Positions 1 through 13,859 of a DNA stretch of 64,000 nucleotides are shown in pieces (positions within the stretch are counted from its first letter, which is position 1; the number at the start of each line of letters is the position of its first letter). The stretch covers positions 920,501 through 984,500 of the forward strand of contig NW_025062476.1 in NCBI RefSeq assembly GCF_000002995.4, written 5' to 3'. The DNA is from Brugia malayi. Lineage: Eukaryota; Nematoda; Chromadorea; Rhabditida; Onchocercidae. The position numbers and the translations under genes were made by a program. The notes beneath the pieces are model-generated. The model made no database searches. It saw nothing but the letters and a program-made list of their open reading frames with translations, and was not told the DNA's origin.

Positions 1-200
1 AAGGTTACATATACTGATTATAGTCAATGTTCCTGTTTTGTTTCGAAGAAAATAGATAAGTCTGAAAACTGAAAAAAAAGTAAGAGTAGAAAAAAAAGAG
101 AAGGGAGGTAGAGACTAAGGTTTTTTTTTCCTAGCTTACCTGAATTGAATTGACAAATCCAAAATTCTGTAATAGAAACGAAAATTTTAACTATTTACAG

Positions 201-3200
201 GTTCAGTCCGTCCTGAAGTTATCTGAAGATCAGGCCTTTCTATACAATTATGATAGCTACGAACTAGCATCATCAAAAAGTGCCTGTCGTGCAAGTATCA
301 TGCATACTACGAGTACTGGTACATCTGCTGTATATTCGCTAGGTGATGGACAAATTGTTCTTGTGCAAATGCGCCATGAACCGGGAAGTAGAGGCCAAGG
401 TTTCTTTTAGATGTTGCACTGATTTTTGATTTACTTTATTCCACAAGTCTAAGCAGTACTTAGTTTTTCTTTCTGTATGCAAAGTTTTTGTCGTAATATG
501 AAAAGTTGCCAGCCTGAATTACTTATGAGCAACAAATTACAATATTTGCGTTAAAAAAGTTATTCAAGGTTACGAAAAAGTAATAAGAGGCGAAGGATTA
601 CTACAACGGGTTATGAAGGCAGCCCATCAGCTAAGCTTGGTTGTTAGCTTGGCATCATGTGTTGTTTATCATGACATTCTCTTTTATGTACTTTTCGACG
701 ACAGAAGGCTGCATGTTTATATGGTTTGTTTACTTTTTGTATACTTTCAGAAAATGTAACCTAGATACGTAATCACGATATTAAGTGGTAGCAAAAGACG
801 TTAGAGTAAGTCGATCATTTGTAAATACAACAATGGTTGGATTGTCCTATGGATGGGTTAGTTAAATGTACCGAAATCCAAGCTTATATCATTTTTCTTA
901 CATTGGTTGGAAGTAATCTGCTTGTAGCATATGAATTCCAGAATGGCAAAAAAGAATACGATGGGAATTTATATGATATAATGGTACATAATAGCCACGG
1001 AGGCGATGGCGAGCAAGGTATTTTGCTTTATATTTACCTCTAAATAAAGATTTTTTTTTTTCCTTTGTCTTGTGGAAGTTTTCTTCTTCAAAACTTTTTT
1101 TTTAGTAACTGTGGAAATGGTAAAGACTTGCTCCAACGAGAACTGTTTTTATGTCGTCGTGCTTTTTCAAATTGATGACCATTGTGTGGTTCGTTGTTCT
1201 TTGCTGACATAAAGTTTAGTAGGTTAATATAACGCTGGAATTATTATGGAGAATCGCAAGCAGATTAGTTTGATCTGTATCTGATCGTTTACTTTTGTAA
1301 CCAATATTTTTTAAGGCTGGATTGATGCTCTTTAATCATACTTTAACAGATCTTAAGCATTCGATTTTTGTTTCCGAAGAAAAAGTTTGTCGTGATAGGG
1401 TATAAAGTGGCCACTGAAGATAACATGTCACTTTTGTGTTAATTATAGTAATTATTTTAGTTTATGTTGGGGAAAATTGATCCATATCTGTTGCCAGAAC
1501 GTAGTGGATATTTCTCGTTTATCAATATTTTCCAAACAGAAGTACGTAAGTTTGCTAATATTATGTTCTTTTTCGACACGAATCATTTAACTTGTCTCAT
1601 CCTCTGTTCAATTTATGAATTTCACCGGATTTATAGAGCGGAGTAGTGGACTTCACTTGTGCAGTGCAGGAGGATATTCTGGATATTATTTGTTTATGTA
1701 AAGTTTCGGATGGAATTCGCTATTGTTTGCGTACTGCTTCAATTGATTGGTGAGTAAAGTTTTGTTACTGTTTTTCACGAAATCATTTCTGGAATTCTTT
1801 ATTGTCCATTTGTTTCCCTCTCATTCGATAAGTTAATTACCAATCAAAAACATGCTTCTATATATGTACCTGCAAATGAGTATTGAAAAATAAATGATCA
1901 TTTTCATGCCATATGAAATGTTTTAGTTTAAATGGCGTATTAACAATTCCTTGGAAAGGAGTAAATGAAATCCATGGTGGCGAACCGGAGGTGAGTGTAC
2001 TACAAGCCAAACCAAAACAGTCGGTTGCTACACAGAAATCATATATCTTCGACCCGAACAGATATCCTTTTGGCGTTGTGCTACGTTCTCTTCAGGTGTT
2101 TTCTTCGAATCATTTCCGTTGTTTCTATCTACTATTCAATAACTTTTGTATGGTTCATCTATAGAATTTACTGATTTTGTAGCCAAAAAAATCTGTCAGT
2201 GTGCTTTGGCTACACGTAATAACATATGCTAATAATTTCAGTTAGTTTGCAAAAAAGGAACTTTCAACTGGGAACTTTTGGCAAGACGACATGATTGGCG
2301 TATGTTAAGAGAAGCAGCAGAAAAGTACTGCGAATCATTAGAGGTACTTACTTTAGTTTTTGTCAAATTTTTTATTCTGTAAATCCTGAATATAATTGAT
2401 AATCTATGTTTATTACTGAAAATCAGTTATGACTTTATAGGAAAAGGAAAATATGAGCAGGATGTATAAAGTAGTTTACATAGTGAAGACAAACATATTT
2501 AACTATTACAGTTTGATCAGCATTATGTTACTCGAGAAGACCGTTCACTCTTGGCTACAAAACCGCCTAATCAAGCTGCAGAAGAGCGATTCTGGACAAC
2601 GCTTACGAAGATGTGCAATGAATTAATACAAAATGAATGTCTTTCTTTAGGTCTGTGGCACTCTGTTCCTCTTGGTTTATACGGTACAGTACAGCAGGTA
2701 TGGTTATTACTTTTGCATGTTTGCTAATTATATCACTACTACTATCAAAGTTCTACTTTTGAGTGTGGATTTTGGATGTTAGTTCCTGCTTGATTTACTT
2801 ATTTTAGTATTTTGTTATTGCAGGGCCGTTTTACCGTATGTCGTCCGGGTGATGAGCAACTGCGCTGGTTCGAACGTTTGATTGGGAATGATGAAAAGAA
2901 TGTGCAAATATGTTGGGAAATAGTTACGAAATTTGCAATAGGAGGGCTAGTATGTTATAATCTCTTCTACATTATTGTTGTGTGTGTGTTTTGTTTTTTG
3001 GTCAGTTATGGTCCAAAAATTCTTATTAATATTTAGACAAAATCTCTTATATTAACTAAATGTATGAATTTTCTTTTTTCGTCATTATATTAAATGCATT
3101 ATAGGTTGCCAGTGCAGTAAGTGTAGAAGAAAGTGAACAGTTCGTGAATGCATTTCCAACCGTTTCACATATTTTTGAGGATGCAATCCGGAAATTTACC

Positions 3201-4458
3201 GAATTAAGACCTGTCGATGATTTTGAATTAGACAGTATGTTATTTATTAGCATCAGAATCAGTGAGGCTATTTTGTAAAGTTGAATAATGCAACTACATG
3301 TAAAATACAGCCATTTATAGGTCTCACTAATCTGCAATGGCAAATTATTACATGCATGACTGTCTTTGTTGAAAAAGATTAATAATTGTTTGTTTTTTTA
3401 GTTGTGTTCTTAGCAATTTGTTAGCTAAAATGGATGTTTTGTTTTAGCAGCAGCCGAAACGCCATTTCATGGATCGTTTACAGTTGGCTTGTTAGCCACC
3501 CACTTCGAGCGTTTAATTGATGACAGATTAGCCCTTAGCCAATGTTTTATTGCTCTAATGGAATTGGTGAAAACTATCTATTCTTCTCAGGATGTAATGA
3601 CTTTTCATTATATGCCTTAAACTTATTTAATTTATTTAACCAGATTTTGATCTTTTAGGATCAAGCTTATAGCTAAAGTAACAGTCATACTTACTATATT
3701 CAGGAGACAATACCATTAGATGCCAGATGGGGGCTTACAGTTACTACTCATGAGAAGTCACTTCATGATATGAATCGACAATTTAGCATCTTATCGCAAA
3801 CAATGAAACTGCGAATTTCTATGTAAGTGCTCATCTTTTTGTTATCTCTAAAATAAACTTACTTGATTTAAGTGATCCGATGAAAAAGATGGTTTAATTC
3901 AAAGTTCAACAAGAAATTTGAATAATAAAGCATAAAATAAAGCTGGTTAATTGCAGTGATAATTATAATGAAATAAGTCTAGCAGATGGTTTTTTCGCAA
4001 GTGCTGGTATTCCAACCATACTCAGTTATTCACAGGATAAGGTTATTCAGTTTTCTTTATTGCCATCGTTTCTCATACAATTTGAATAAATGTTGAAGTA
4101 GATTTGAACTGGAATATGTGAAACTATGCTATTTTAAGTGGAATGTTGTAGCATTTTAAATTTTTTGTTATTACTTGTTATTACCAAGTTTGATTATTAT
4201 TATTTTTTTTTTTAAAGGAATTAGTAGATGAAGAAGACGATACGGAGGAGGATGAAGAAGAAAGTCTGGAAGACAAAGCTGGTATTGGTGTTGAAAAGTT
4301 ACCTTATGTGTCGCCTCTGAAACAATCAACATCAGCGTACTCGCAGTTTATTAATAGAATTGTTAATGACGCTGTGGTTGTTCTTTGGCCAGAAAATACA
4401 GCTATGGTATTGGCCAGGTTTTTGGCTAATTATCATCAGTATTCTGCACTACAAGTTC

Positions 4459-4495
<37 letters not shown>

Positions 4496-7400
4496 TAATT
4501 TATTAAATAATTGGATATGTGAATGGGCTAACACTATCTTTTCTAGGCTTATTGTCAGTTGAATGAGCCTTATATAACAGAACTGTATGCTGCTTTTCGG
4601 TTTTTCGAAGGCTATGCACTTGCTGGTTTGGGAGATCCAGAAAAGGTATTTTTTTTTCGCTTTTTCGCCATTTTGGTTTGAACTTTACCTCTATCCAAGA
4701 AATATTTGTTATTTGCAGGCTTTGCAATCATTCTTGGATGCAGTGGAAGGTATTAATCGGGAAGATGAAGCGCTTAATAGGGTACTTTCTTCTGATGGTA
4801 ATTTTTCAGAAGAACCATATAATGAATTGCAATATCTATTGAAGGTAAGTTTAAATATCATTGTGAATGGCTCAACAAAGTAATTTAACATCTGTTACTT
4901 ATGTTACGTCCTGAATTCTGGACAAACAAATGGTAATCGAAATTAAGATATGTAACTGAGTGTTTCAGGTTATGTCTGTCATGGAGACACATGGTTTTCA
5001 CGAACAGCTAGTTTATTTATCAAAACGTGCCTTGAAAGAAGCACTGCAATCGAAGCGCACTAAAGTTTTGGTAATCTTCTTTTTTTAGATTCTTGGAAAA
5101 AATTACGAGTCTTTTATTATTAGCATAATAATTTTATGCTGTTCCAATTTTACACACAAATTCACACACGTTTTAGCCCGGATTATATACGTCTGTTTTT
5201 AAATTTGAACTTATTACGGGACGATATGAAGAAGCCTTAAACACCCTTCTCTCCAATCCAGTTCCGGAAAACCGTCGGATATGTCTGAGAGAACTTTTAG
5301 CGAAATTAATAGAGCAAAGGAAAAATGCGGTCATTGTCGATTTAAATTACGGGAATATGGAACAGCAGGTCAGTATTACATATTTAAAAAAGAAAAAAAA
5401 AGAAACATTACAAGACTTTTAGCTAGAATCTTTCCTAGGAGAAGTGAAAGAAATAGAAAATGGAAAGAAAAAAATTGTTTTATTAATATTCGATAGAGAG
5501 CAATTTGTGATTTTGATTTTTAATTGGAACAAACAATAAATTTAGGAAGCAGTAATGTGTGCCACCGAATTAAATTATTGCTTCCAAACTTAGAGCATTT
5601 GATAGTAATTTACATTATGCTTGGTCATTTCTAATTGTTTAAGGTGGTCAGTATATTGAAAGCGAACGCTCGCACTTCAGATATCAGTAAAGATGGCTAT
5701 TTCTACGAACTAATCTATGCATTTCATGTCAAACGCGATCTCTTTCAGCGAGGTGAAATTATTAGTCAAAACTATGTTTAGTGGTCAGATTAAAATGATA
5801 GTTGGCATTATAAATCTTTTTTAAAAGATTAGTGCAAAACTTTATTGAATATTCTTTATATAATATTAGAAATCTTGATAGTGAATATTGTTCTCAGATT
5901 ATAAAACTGACCTATAATTATAGTTGTTTATATTTTACGTTACATTTGTGATGACAAATTTTGCTGCGACTATTTTTTTTTACAACAGCTTACTTTTTGT
6001 AGCAGCACTAACAATGCTCGAATATTCGTGTCGTTTACAGTCAGAACTACAGAATCGAAATGTATTATCTCGTCGTAGTCGTGCTCTTAGTATTGTTGTC
6101 AGTTTACTTTCGTTATTGCCAGAAGCTGATCAGTTCCTTACGCTTCCAGCATCACTGGTATCTTTTGATAGTTTAGATTCGATCACATAAGGAAATCTGA
6201 CTTTAGTGAAAATATTTTTTGTAAAATATTATTCTTACGGAAGTTAAATATCTTTTTTTAAATGAAAATTTTGAAATTTATTAGTAATTTGATTTAAAAT
6301 ATTTGTTAAGGAAAAGAGTAAGAATCCAACGGAACAAATTGAAACAGCAGATGAGCAGAAGAAGATTGAGCCGAAAATGGGCAAAAATGCTCTTGTTATC
6401 TGGATGCTAAATGATATTTCAAAAGTGAATTTTCGTACGAAATTTCTTAACGTTATACATATGAGAACAGATACTTTTTATTTTTTGTAGATATTGGATA
6501 GAACATCATAAATTATTTTTATTGTTTCCAGAGGGCGCTGTTATCATCAGCCCGGTTGGCATTATTCGATGCAAATTACAATCCAAAAGAGAAGAAATCA
6601 ATCCCACCGCCTATCAAACTTGAAGAAATTTTCGAGCAACTCATTCAGAAGAAACTCTTTGATTATGCTTGGGAAGTGAGCAAGTAAGAATTTGTTATTC
6701 TATCATTTTCTTCTCTTGTCTAACTATAACAAATATATTTCGTTTAATTAAATAAGTCTTATTTTTCAGGGTTTTTGATTTAAAACCATATCCATTGTTA
6801 AAAGCGGTTACTGTGGAATGTATTCATTTGGATGCAAAACCACCGAAAGGTGAACCGTGGTGGGTAGCCAAAAATCGAAAATTCGTGAGGAAAATACCCA
6901 GGTTGCTTTAATTTTTTCAAATGATTTTATCTTTATGCGTTGAGCTATCTTATTATTTGTTGATCTAACTGTTTGGTATATTTTTTAAAATATCTTACGC
7001 AGTTAATTTCGAAATTCATATTTTTATAGTTTACGTGAACGACATTGGGCTATTTTACGAGGATATTTGGAAGTAGCCATGAGAAGATGTCCGGAAGATT
7101 TCACGATATTGTGGACAGTAACCTATGTGTTTCTTCAGCATCAGTGGCATATACCTCCATGGCTATCAAATTGTTATGAAGTATAATGTTTTAAATTTTA
7201 TGTATGGTGTAAGAAATTGCACTAGGTAAATAGTTATAAATGTTTGTTGTTCCCAATATCATGTTTAAATGGTTTGTATTATATTTCAGGATCGATGCGC
7301 AGCGCAGTATGCTTATTTGCTAATAATGTTCGATCATCTTCATCTAGCCTGTGAAACACTCAAAAAGAAGATAACTTTAGAATCAAAAAAAATAACATCT

Positions 7401-7902
7401 CGAAACTCACATTGCTTAATACCTGCTACAGAAATTGATTGGGTATTATGGTTAATTAGTAAAAGAGATGATGTGACTTTAAAAGAAGTAAGCTATGTCT
7501 TTTCTAAATCTCTTTACATTCTTTAATTAATTTTTTTTTAACGACAGTGCTAGTTTCATTATTACCCGACTGAGATTTAAATTTTCTATAGTTTTATTTA
7601 ATACTTTTCAATAAAGTTGATGAATTTAACATTGTGTCGCATTAATTCTCAATTTAATTATTTAGAAGCTATTAGTTTAGTTTGAAGGTAATAGCATAAT
7701 GTAGAAAGCGTTTTGTTTGAAAAGCTAGAGATGAAGTAGGTCAAAATATATAGGTTTTGTCAAAAAGTGAATGTCCTGCAATAGGCAAAAGCAGTGCGTA
7801 AATGTCCTCATAATAATTTATTTTAATTTCAGGATGCAAAACAACTAGAAGAGTGCGTAGAGCGGTATTTCGAACGTATTGCATCTTTTTCGAGGCAATA
7901 AA
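201..7902 (+). CDS. npp-6: Nuclear pore protein Nup160 (NPP-6-like), 5' end outside window
   Basis: Scaffold nucleoporin of the Nup107-160 (Y) complex on the nuclear pore rings. It is a mosaic of about 20 short exons joined by GT-AG introns. Clear exons include 201-399, 569-723, 1927-2095, 2242-2343, 2512-2697, 2824-2949, from 3105, from 4219 (acidic, EDDTEEDEEE), about 4720-4842, about 5644-5752, about 6532-6683, about 7290-7487 and about 7834-7902, which ends SFSRQ-stop. Family landmarks in order are GLLQRVMKAAHQLSLVVSLA (N-terminal propeller), WELLARRHDW, GYFYELIYAFHVKRDLFQR, ALTMLEYSCRLQSEL, HWAILRGYLEVAMR and IPPWLSNCYE. These match the order of metazoan Nup160. The start codon lies upstream of the window. 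Splicing between 724 and about 1640 is not resolved: coding-like blocks at 837-1017, about 1106-1190, about 1461-1541 and about 1638-1751 do not all have clean acceptors. An AATAAA lies at 8147-8152. Confidence 0.9.
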
Positions 7903-9002
7903 TATTCTTTAGTGCACCACTTATCCATGTGATCTCCATTCCAAACTACTTCGTGAAATCTTGTCTTTTTTTTCTTTATTGTTGTTATGTTGTTGTTTTA
8001 GCAATAGTATGATCTAATTCTTTGTAAGCTATATTTTGGTAACATGGAAGATTTAGAAAATGTGAGGTATAGCAGTAGCAAATCCCGGATTTTCACGAAC
8101 AAAAATTTCTGCATCATTGTTCCCATGTGCCTTTATATGTTTTGTAAATAAATTTTACTACCATCTTCTCTCAACCTTTTATGTACCAGTGAAAAATGAA
8201 ATGAAAAAATTCATTAATCGACCAATAACCTCCACCTAATTCTACATTGCAAGTATTCCAGTTAGCATGATCGACCTGCTTCTTATTTTTCCGCAAGCTT
8301 TCCTTAATTTATTCTGATGCCGCGATATGCTTAATTCATGATATCTTTCGAAGCTGTTTTACATCTGTTCAATCATCTAATTTTGTTAGGTAACCAATAC
8401 CAATCCTCATGGAAAGTGATTCATCAAGTCTACTATATTGTAGAAATGTTCCGCAATTCGCGCTTTACATTACCTCATTAAAATCAAATATTTTGAAAGA
8501 TATTAGGTTATATAAGCAAGTGCCATGTACTTACTACTATTACTGTCCTCCATTTTACTAGCCCTTGGTTCCTTGGTTCTCATTCGAATATACTGAGAAC
8601 AAATGTCAGGATTATAGAAGATCATGTCATTTTAGTACCCATAACAAGGAACAGCAAACAAAATAGTCTTGCAAATAACAGAACAGGCTCATAAAAGTAA
8701 GCAGACAGATAAGCTACATCACAACGCATCTAACTGAAAAGCATTGCTTTATAATACCTTAGACGTGGTGGTATGCACAAATCATAATAACCAAGGATTG
8801 TAACCAGACTGGGTACTACTGAAGTACCACAAATTGTAAACATAACAGCGCAGAAATAATTAGAAAGAAAAAAGGGACTTGATAACATTAAGAACAGATG
8901 CAAAAACGAGAACACTCGGTAAGCAGCGTAACAAAATAAAAAGAAAAGAAGAGTCGGAAAGTGGAAGTTGCTTTCCGACCAAAAACAAATGCCCTATTTT
9001 TT
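7903..9002. other. Convergent 3' intergenic region
   Basis: About 1.1 kb between the stop codons of the Nup160 gene (+) and the eIF3b gene (-). It contains an AATAAA at 8147-8152, suited to the + gene. No convincing coding sequence or structured RNA was seen on either strand. Confidence 0.6.
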
Positions 9003-12000
9003 CTATTCTTCAGGTATTGTTGCTTCTTGTAATTTCACTTTTTCTGTAGTTAAAGGTACCGTTATAGTTTCTTCCACTAAGTCTTCATTGTCTGTTTTCA
9101 ATAAGTCTAAGCCACCTGCAATTTTTTTAACAATAAAGAACAGATACCCCAAGTAGATGAAGGAAAACAGAAACTGACCATATTTATTATTGTCGTTCTA
9201 ATTTGTTTATATTTCCGGTAATTTGTATAGTTCAAATTCCTTTTGCACAAAATTTTGACAATAAAACACTCTATGAGTAGATAAACCGTTTTGAAGGAAA
9301 AACCTCTCAATTGTAAGCGTAGCTCTGCTTCTTCTGCCAATTTCTTCGTGCAGATATTACGGATCTGGACAAAATCAGCCATAATTTTTTTGCGTTTTTC
9401 GCTCACTTCCTGAATATACGCATATAATATTCGAACTAGTACAAAAAAATGAATAAAAGTTGCAAACAAAGGCCATGAAGTGAAAAAAAGGAAAAAAAAA
9501 AAAATAAATAAATAAAAACCTTCGTTGCCCTTCCACGCTCCATTTTATCTTCTTCCTCGAATTTGGCTGATGTAGTCTTCAAATTTTTCCTAATCATCTG
9601 CAAAGTAATCATTTTTACTCATAATTTTACAGCACCAATATAATAAATAGAGCTTCGTATTAATACCAATAAATAAGTTCGGTTAATAACTTATAGTCTC
9701 CAGTAACGACACAAACGAATCTTAAATCAGTAACATGCATCCCAAACATTTTGAATGCATTGAATGTTACACATTTTTACCAAACTAAAATAGTATAATG
9801 AATATGTCATTTCTCACTAAAAAGAAAATACAAAGCCACCTTAATAGTTTCATCAGGTAATTTAACCGATAGACGTGGTCTCCATTTGAACTGCATCAGC
9901 CGATCTAGCGGTTTCCTGTACAGTTCTCTTCCTTGGAAAGTGTAGATACGATAACCTGTATCACCTTTTCCACCACCAATTGTACAAGCTGCTGTAAAAT
10001 ACCGTCCCGTAGGATCCCAACTTCCCTAAAATAAAGGACTAACATTGTGAATGACTGCAGTCCTTTCTTTCTCACTCCTTTCACATCCTCGATATCCAGA
10101 CAGAAAAGCTCAGTTTTTCATATATCACTAGATTAACCTTATTGAAGCCTGGATATTCAACTAAATTGGTACGAGTTGGTCGCGTTCCGTTGCTATCAAT
10201 AAACATTATGTTGCCCGATGCGGTACCAGCGGAAAAAACAACAAGCCAACCACCAGCTGGTGCCCAAAGAACATCACTGAACCGTTCCATTGGTTCGAAT
10301 TTCGATATCAGCTGGGGCGCATGCTTGGTTGTGTCCAAATAATATATAAGAGGAGTTGATTTATGCTGTGATCCGACAAGCACACAAAATTTGTCACCTG
10401 AAATAAAGATTACTCAGGACTAATACTAAACAGTCCGCGTATATTCATCAAGGACGGTTAGCAGTAGATGCACTTTGATCTACATTTTAAAATGCAATCT
10501 CAACGCGGCAAACTATAGGATTTCCACTTAATATATATGCAGCCATATAAACTGCTTTGTTAAATAATCACATTACTTCGAATTCGCAATAGAATCCGAT
10601 TAAAAAACAAGAAAACAGAACAAGAAAAAAAAATGTTTAACCAGATGGTTCCCAGTCAAATGCTATAAACGATTCGGAAAGAGGCATCGAAAGCACGGAG
10701 ATATCTTTCCCTCTTGCATCGAAAATTTCTATATGTGAAGTCGGATTCTATAAATAACATCAGATTATAATAATTCATTTAAATTATTCTTAACCTATAT
10801 AAGCTGCTTCATTTAAATAAGCACTACTACATTTCTAAGAGGGATTTCAAGATCTTAAAGCCCCATCAAATCTTGTCATTCTTCTTTCGAAAGTTGTTTC
10901 TTCACAATTCATAATTCCGAATGGCTATATTTAAAAGCAACATATTCGACTTCAAATACTAAAAACTAAGTGTTGAGAAAAAAGATGTTATAATCATAGA
11001 AACTTACTGTATACTTAATTTCTTCTACAGCTCCACTTGCAGATGTCTTGATATTTTTCTTTTGGTAACGTTCCGTATGTGCGGCTAATCGATCACCGTT
11101 CTTATTCCAAAACAGTTCTGCCTCCGATACAGAAAATATCCGTTGAGCACGAAGTTTCGTTTTTGATGGAATTTCCATTAAACCAATTTCCGCTGGTGCA
11201 TTATCTGATGTCTTAACATCACTTTTATAGAAAAAATCCCACCATTGTGAAGCAAAAACGGCAAGTAAATTAACAGTAAATTATTTTATCCACCTAATGG
11301 ATGAAAACAAACACTTACACGTTCGTCACAATAATATGCAAGAATGGGGCGTGTTGGTGACCAACGGAAAGTTCGTAAACCCTCAATTACTACATGCTTT
11401 TTGTCTAATAAGGTAAAATTCCTCGTTTCATAGACATTGATTCCATTACCACCAGGTTTCGGACACGCCACAAATCCATTCGCTTCTGGACAAGCCAAAT
11501 ATGTTTCATCCGGTCCCAAAGCTCGAGTATCTGCTGACCATCTGAAAAATCAAATTTAATTTTCCTTATATTATAGGTTGACATTCATTGTTCTCTTTAA
11601 CAGTTACAAATAACCAGTTATAGTTTGATCAAAAGTAATGATACCGTACAAGACAAAAATATTTAAAAAATATTTCAATAACATTAAAATATACTGGAAA
11701 TATGGCCAGCAGGGTAATTCATTGGATCCTTCTTGGGTAAGCAACGAAAAACCACGTCGCATTTCGCCAGTCATAGTGTCAAATATACGTAAAGAGTTAG
11801 TATCATCAGCCCATCGATTCTCCGGTAATGAATATGTAACAAGAAATCTATAAAGAAATGTTCATTTCTTGCTTTTATAACTTAAATCAAAGATTCAATT
11901 ATGCCTCCTATACTATAGCTGCAAAAACTCAGATCAAGACCTCCATGATATTCTCACCGACAGAATTTGTAAGAATCAATATTAAAAAAGAGAAATTTCC

Positions 12001-13859
12001 TTGACAACCATTACTGGATAATGTGCCTAGATTTATGGTTGCTTAAATATTCGAAAAACACCTTCAATACATACCTTTCACATGGCGAAAAGTCGAGCAT
12101 TATAACATTTTCATGTGAATAACGAGCAAAACGCTCGAAGTTAGCTCCTGCCCATAATGCAATACCCATACGATGAACACTTACAAAGAAAGTACCATTG
12201 GGAGACCACCTAAATACTGTTTCAGTCCAATACTGAAACGAAATTTATTTTAATAGCATCAAATAATATCTGTTCACTAATTACTCAGCAATAAAGAATA
12301 CTTATAAGTGAAAACTAATCTAATGAACAAACAAAATCTAATCTTCATTCTTTAGCAAAGTATAATAAAGAAAGCCCAATTATGTAAAATATACATGTCG
12401 TTCCGTGACAGGCACAGGATCTTGTCCTTTTCGGTACTCGTAAACTCCGACAAACGGCGATGTCGAGCCATACTTAGAGCCTTGTGCGTCACGCTCATAA
12501 TGGACAGCAAATTGATCGTAGCATTTCTCATTTTGTAACCAAGACCATAAGTCACCCTAGAAACTCATTCCATTTATACAACTAAGAATTCAAATATGAA
12601 CCTATACATTCATGTACAAGTTAAAATGGAAAAAATACAAAAACGATACAATGTTGTTATATGGTCGAGGTTCTAATGGTTTCCAATCTTCATCTGGTTT
12701 TTCGAATTTATTCAAATCATTAAAAAGATTAGCCGAAAATGTGTGATTTTTATCGAGGAGATAACCATGCAATATTGCTGTAGCATTCTCGGCTATCTCG
12801 CTCCCAGGATATTCCACAAAGCAGTAGCCCTGAAATGCACTATAAAATTTTAAGGCTTTCTAAGTAATTTTGATCGGATTATGAATACCAAATGATTTTT
12901 TTTGCTCTTAAGACTTGATATATAATATATTCCATATCCATCATCCGTTTACACTAATTATAGTTTCAATACAGAATTAATTTTGGCACATACTTTTTGC
13001 AAAGAAAATGGTTTTGTAATGATACTAAAGTATTTTTTCATTCCAATCCAATGAAATAAAACAAGTGGTTACAACGGTTAACATATGATTCCTTTTATTA
13101 CAAGAAAAAACTTTGATATTACTTTCATTTACACTATCACTCGAAGGAAACCTTGACCATTCACAGTCAGAACTCTTACATCACAACTTTTGAAAATTTT
13201 GATTGGTTTTTGATTTTAGACTTAATATGACTAGGTAAATATTTATATTGCAACATGCCTTTGTAAAACCATTATCATCAACTGGATAGAAATCATTGAA
13301 TTCTGGATGGATCCGGCCGAAAATTTTACCCAGTACACTCTTTAATTTCGATAAACGATTTTCACCGACTATCGGTATGCCGGAAACTATTATGCAACAG
13401 TGGTCATATTCACTCAAAGACGGCCTCTTCCGTAATATATCTCCAACTAATTCTGAAAATTCCCAAAATACTTAATCATTTCAAACAAATATTAAGGCTA
13501 ATTGGCGCTCCTCCGCAATACATGTAGTGAGCACTACAATGCTGACCTCTTCGACAATCATATTTTCTTTACCTTTCAAGGCACAATTAAAATATCTAGA
13601 TAATGCAGTTGAAAAAGATTATTAGAATGTCTCATCTCTATAAAATAAACTAGAACAAAGAAAAAAATTAAAAGCGATAAAAGATAGGTTCTTCCACCCG
13701 ATCGAACCTAAGCAAGCATTTTCGTGAAATTTGTCCTCTATATAGAGAACATTATATTATACCTTCATCAGTTGCGCTTTCTACAAAGCCATATTCGCTG
13801 TCTGAAAAGGACGGTTCCTCCGGAACATTCTCATCTAATATTGGATCTGCCGCCACCAT
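9003..13859 (-). CDS. eif-3.B: Eukaryotic translation initiation factor 3 subunit B
   Basis: Scaffold subunit of eIF3, which binds the 40S ribosome during initiation in the cytoplasm. Fourteen exons join in frame to 739 codons plus stop, close to the family's 700-800. Exons (high to low) are 13763-13859, 13259-13452, 12650-12829, 12395-12556, 12075-12232, 11695-11847, 11319-11541, 11008-11211, 10642-10747, 10138-10397, 9840-10025, 9520-9597, 9304-9409 and 9003-9115. The protein starts [15 protein letters not shown]. An RRM covers about residues 49-133 ([20 protein letters not shown] ... [16 protein letters not shown]). A WD40-like propeller follows, with [43 protein letters not shown] and SWDPTGRYF. 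The C-terminal QFKWRPR and a charged helix ([13 protein letters not shown]) are typical of eIF3b. The acceptor at 11211 is the least certain. Intron 2 appears to use a GC donor. The gene converges on Nup160 and diverges from the DnaJ gene. Confidence 0.95.
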
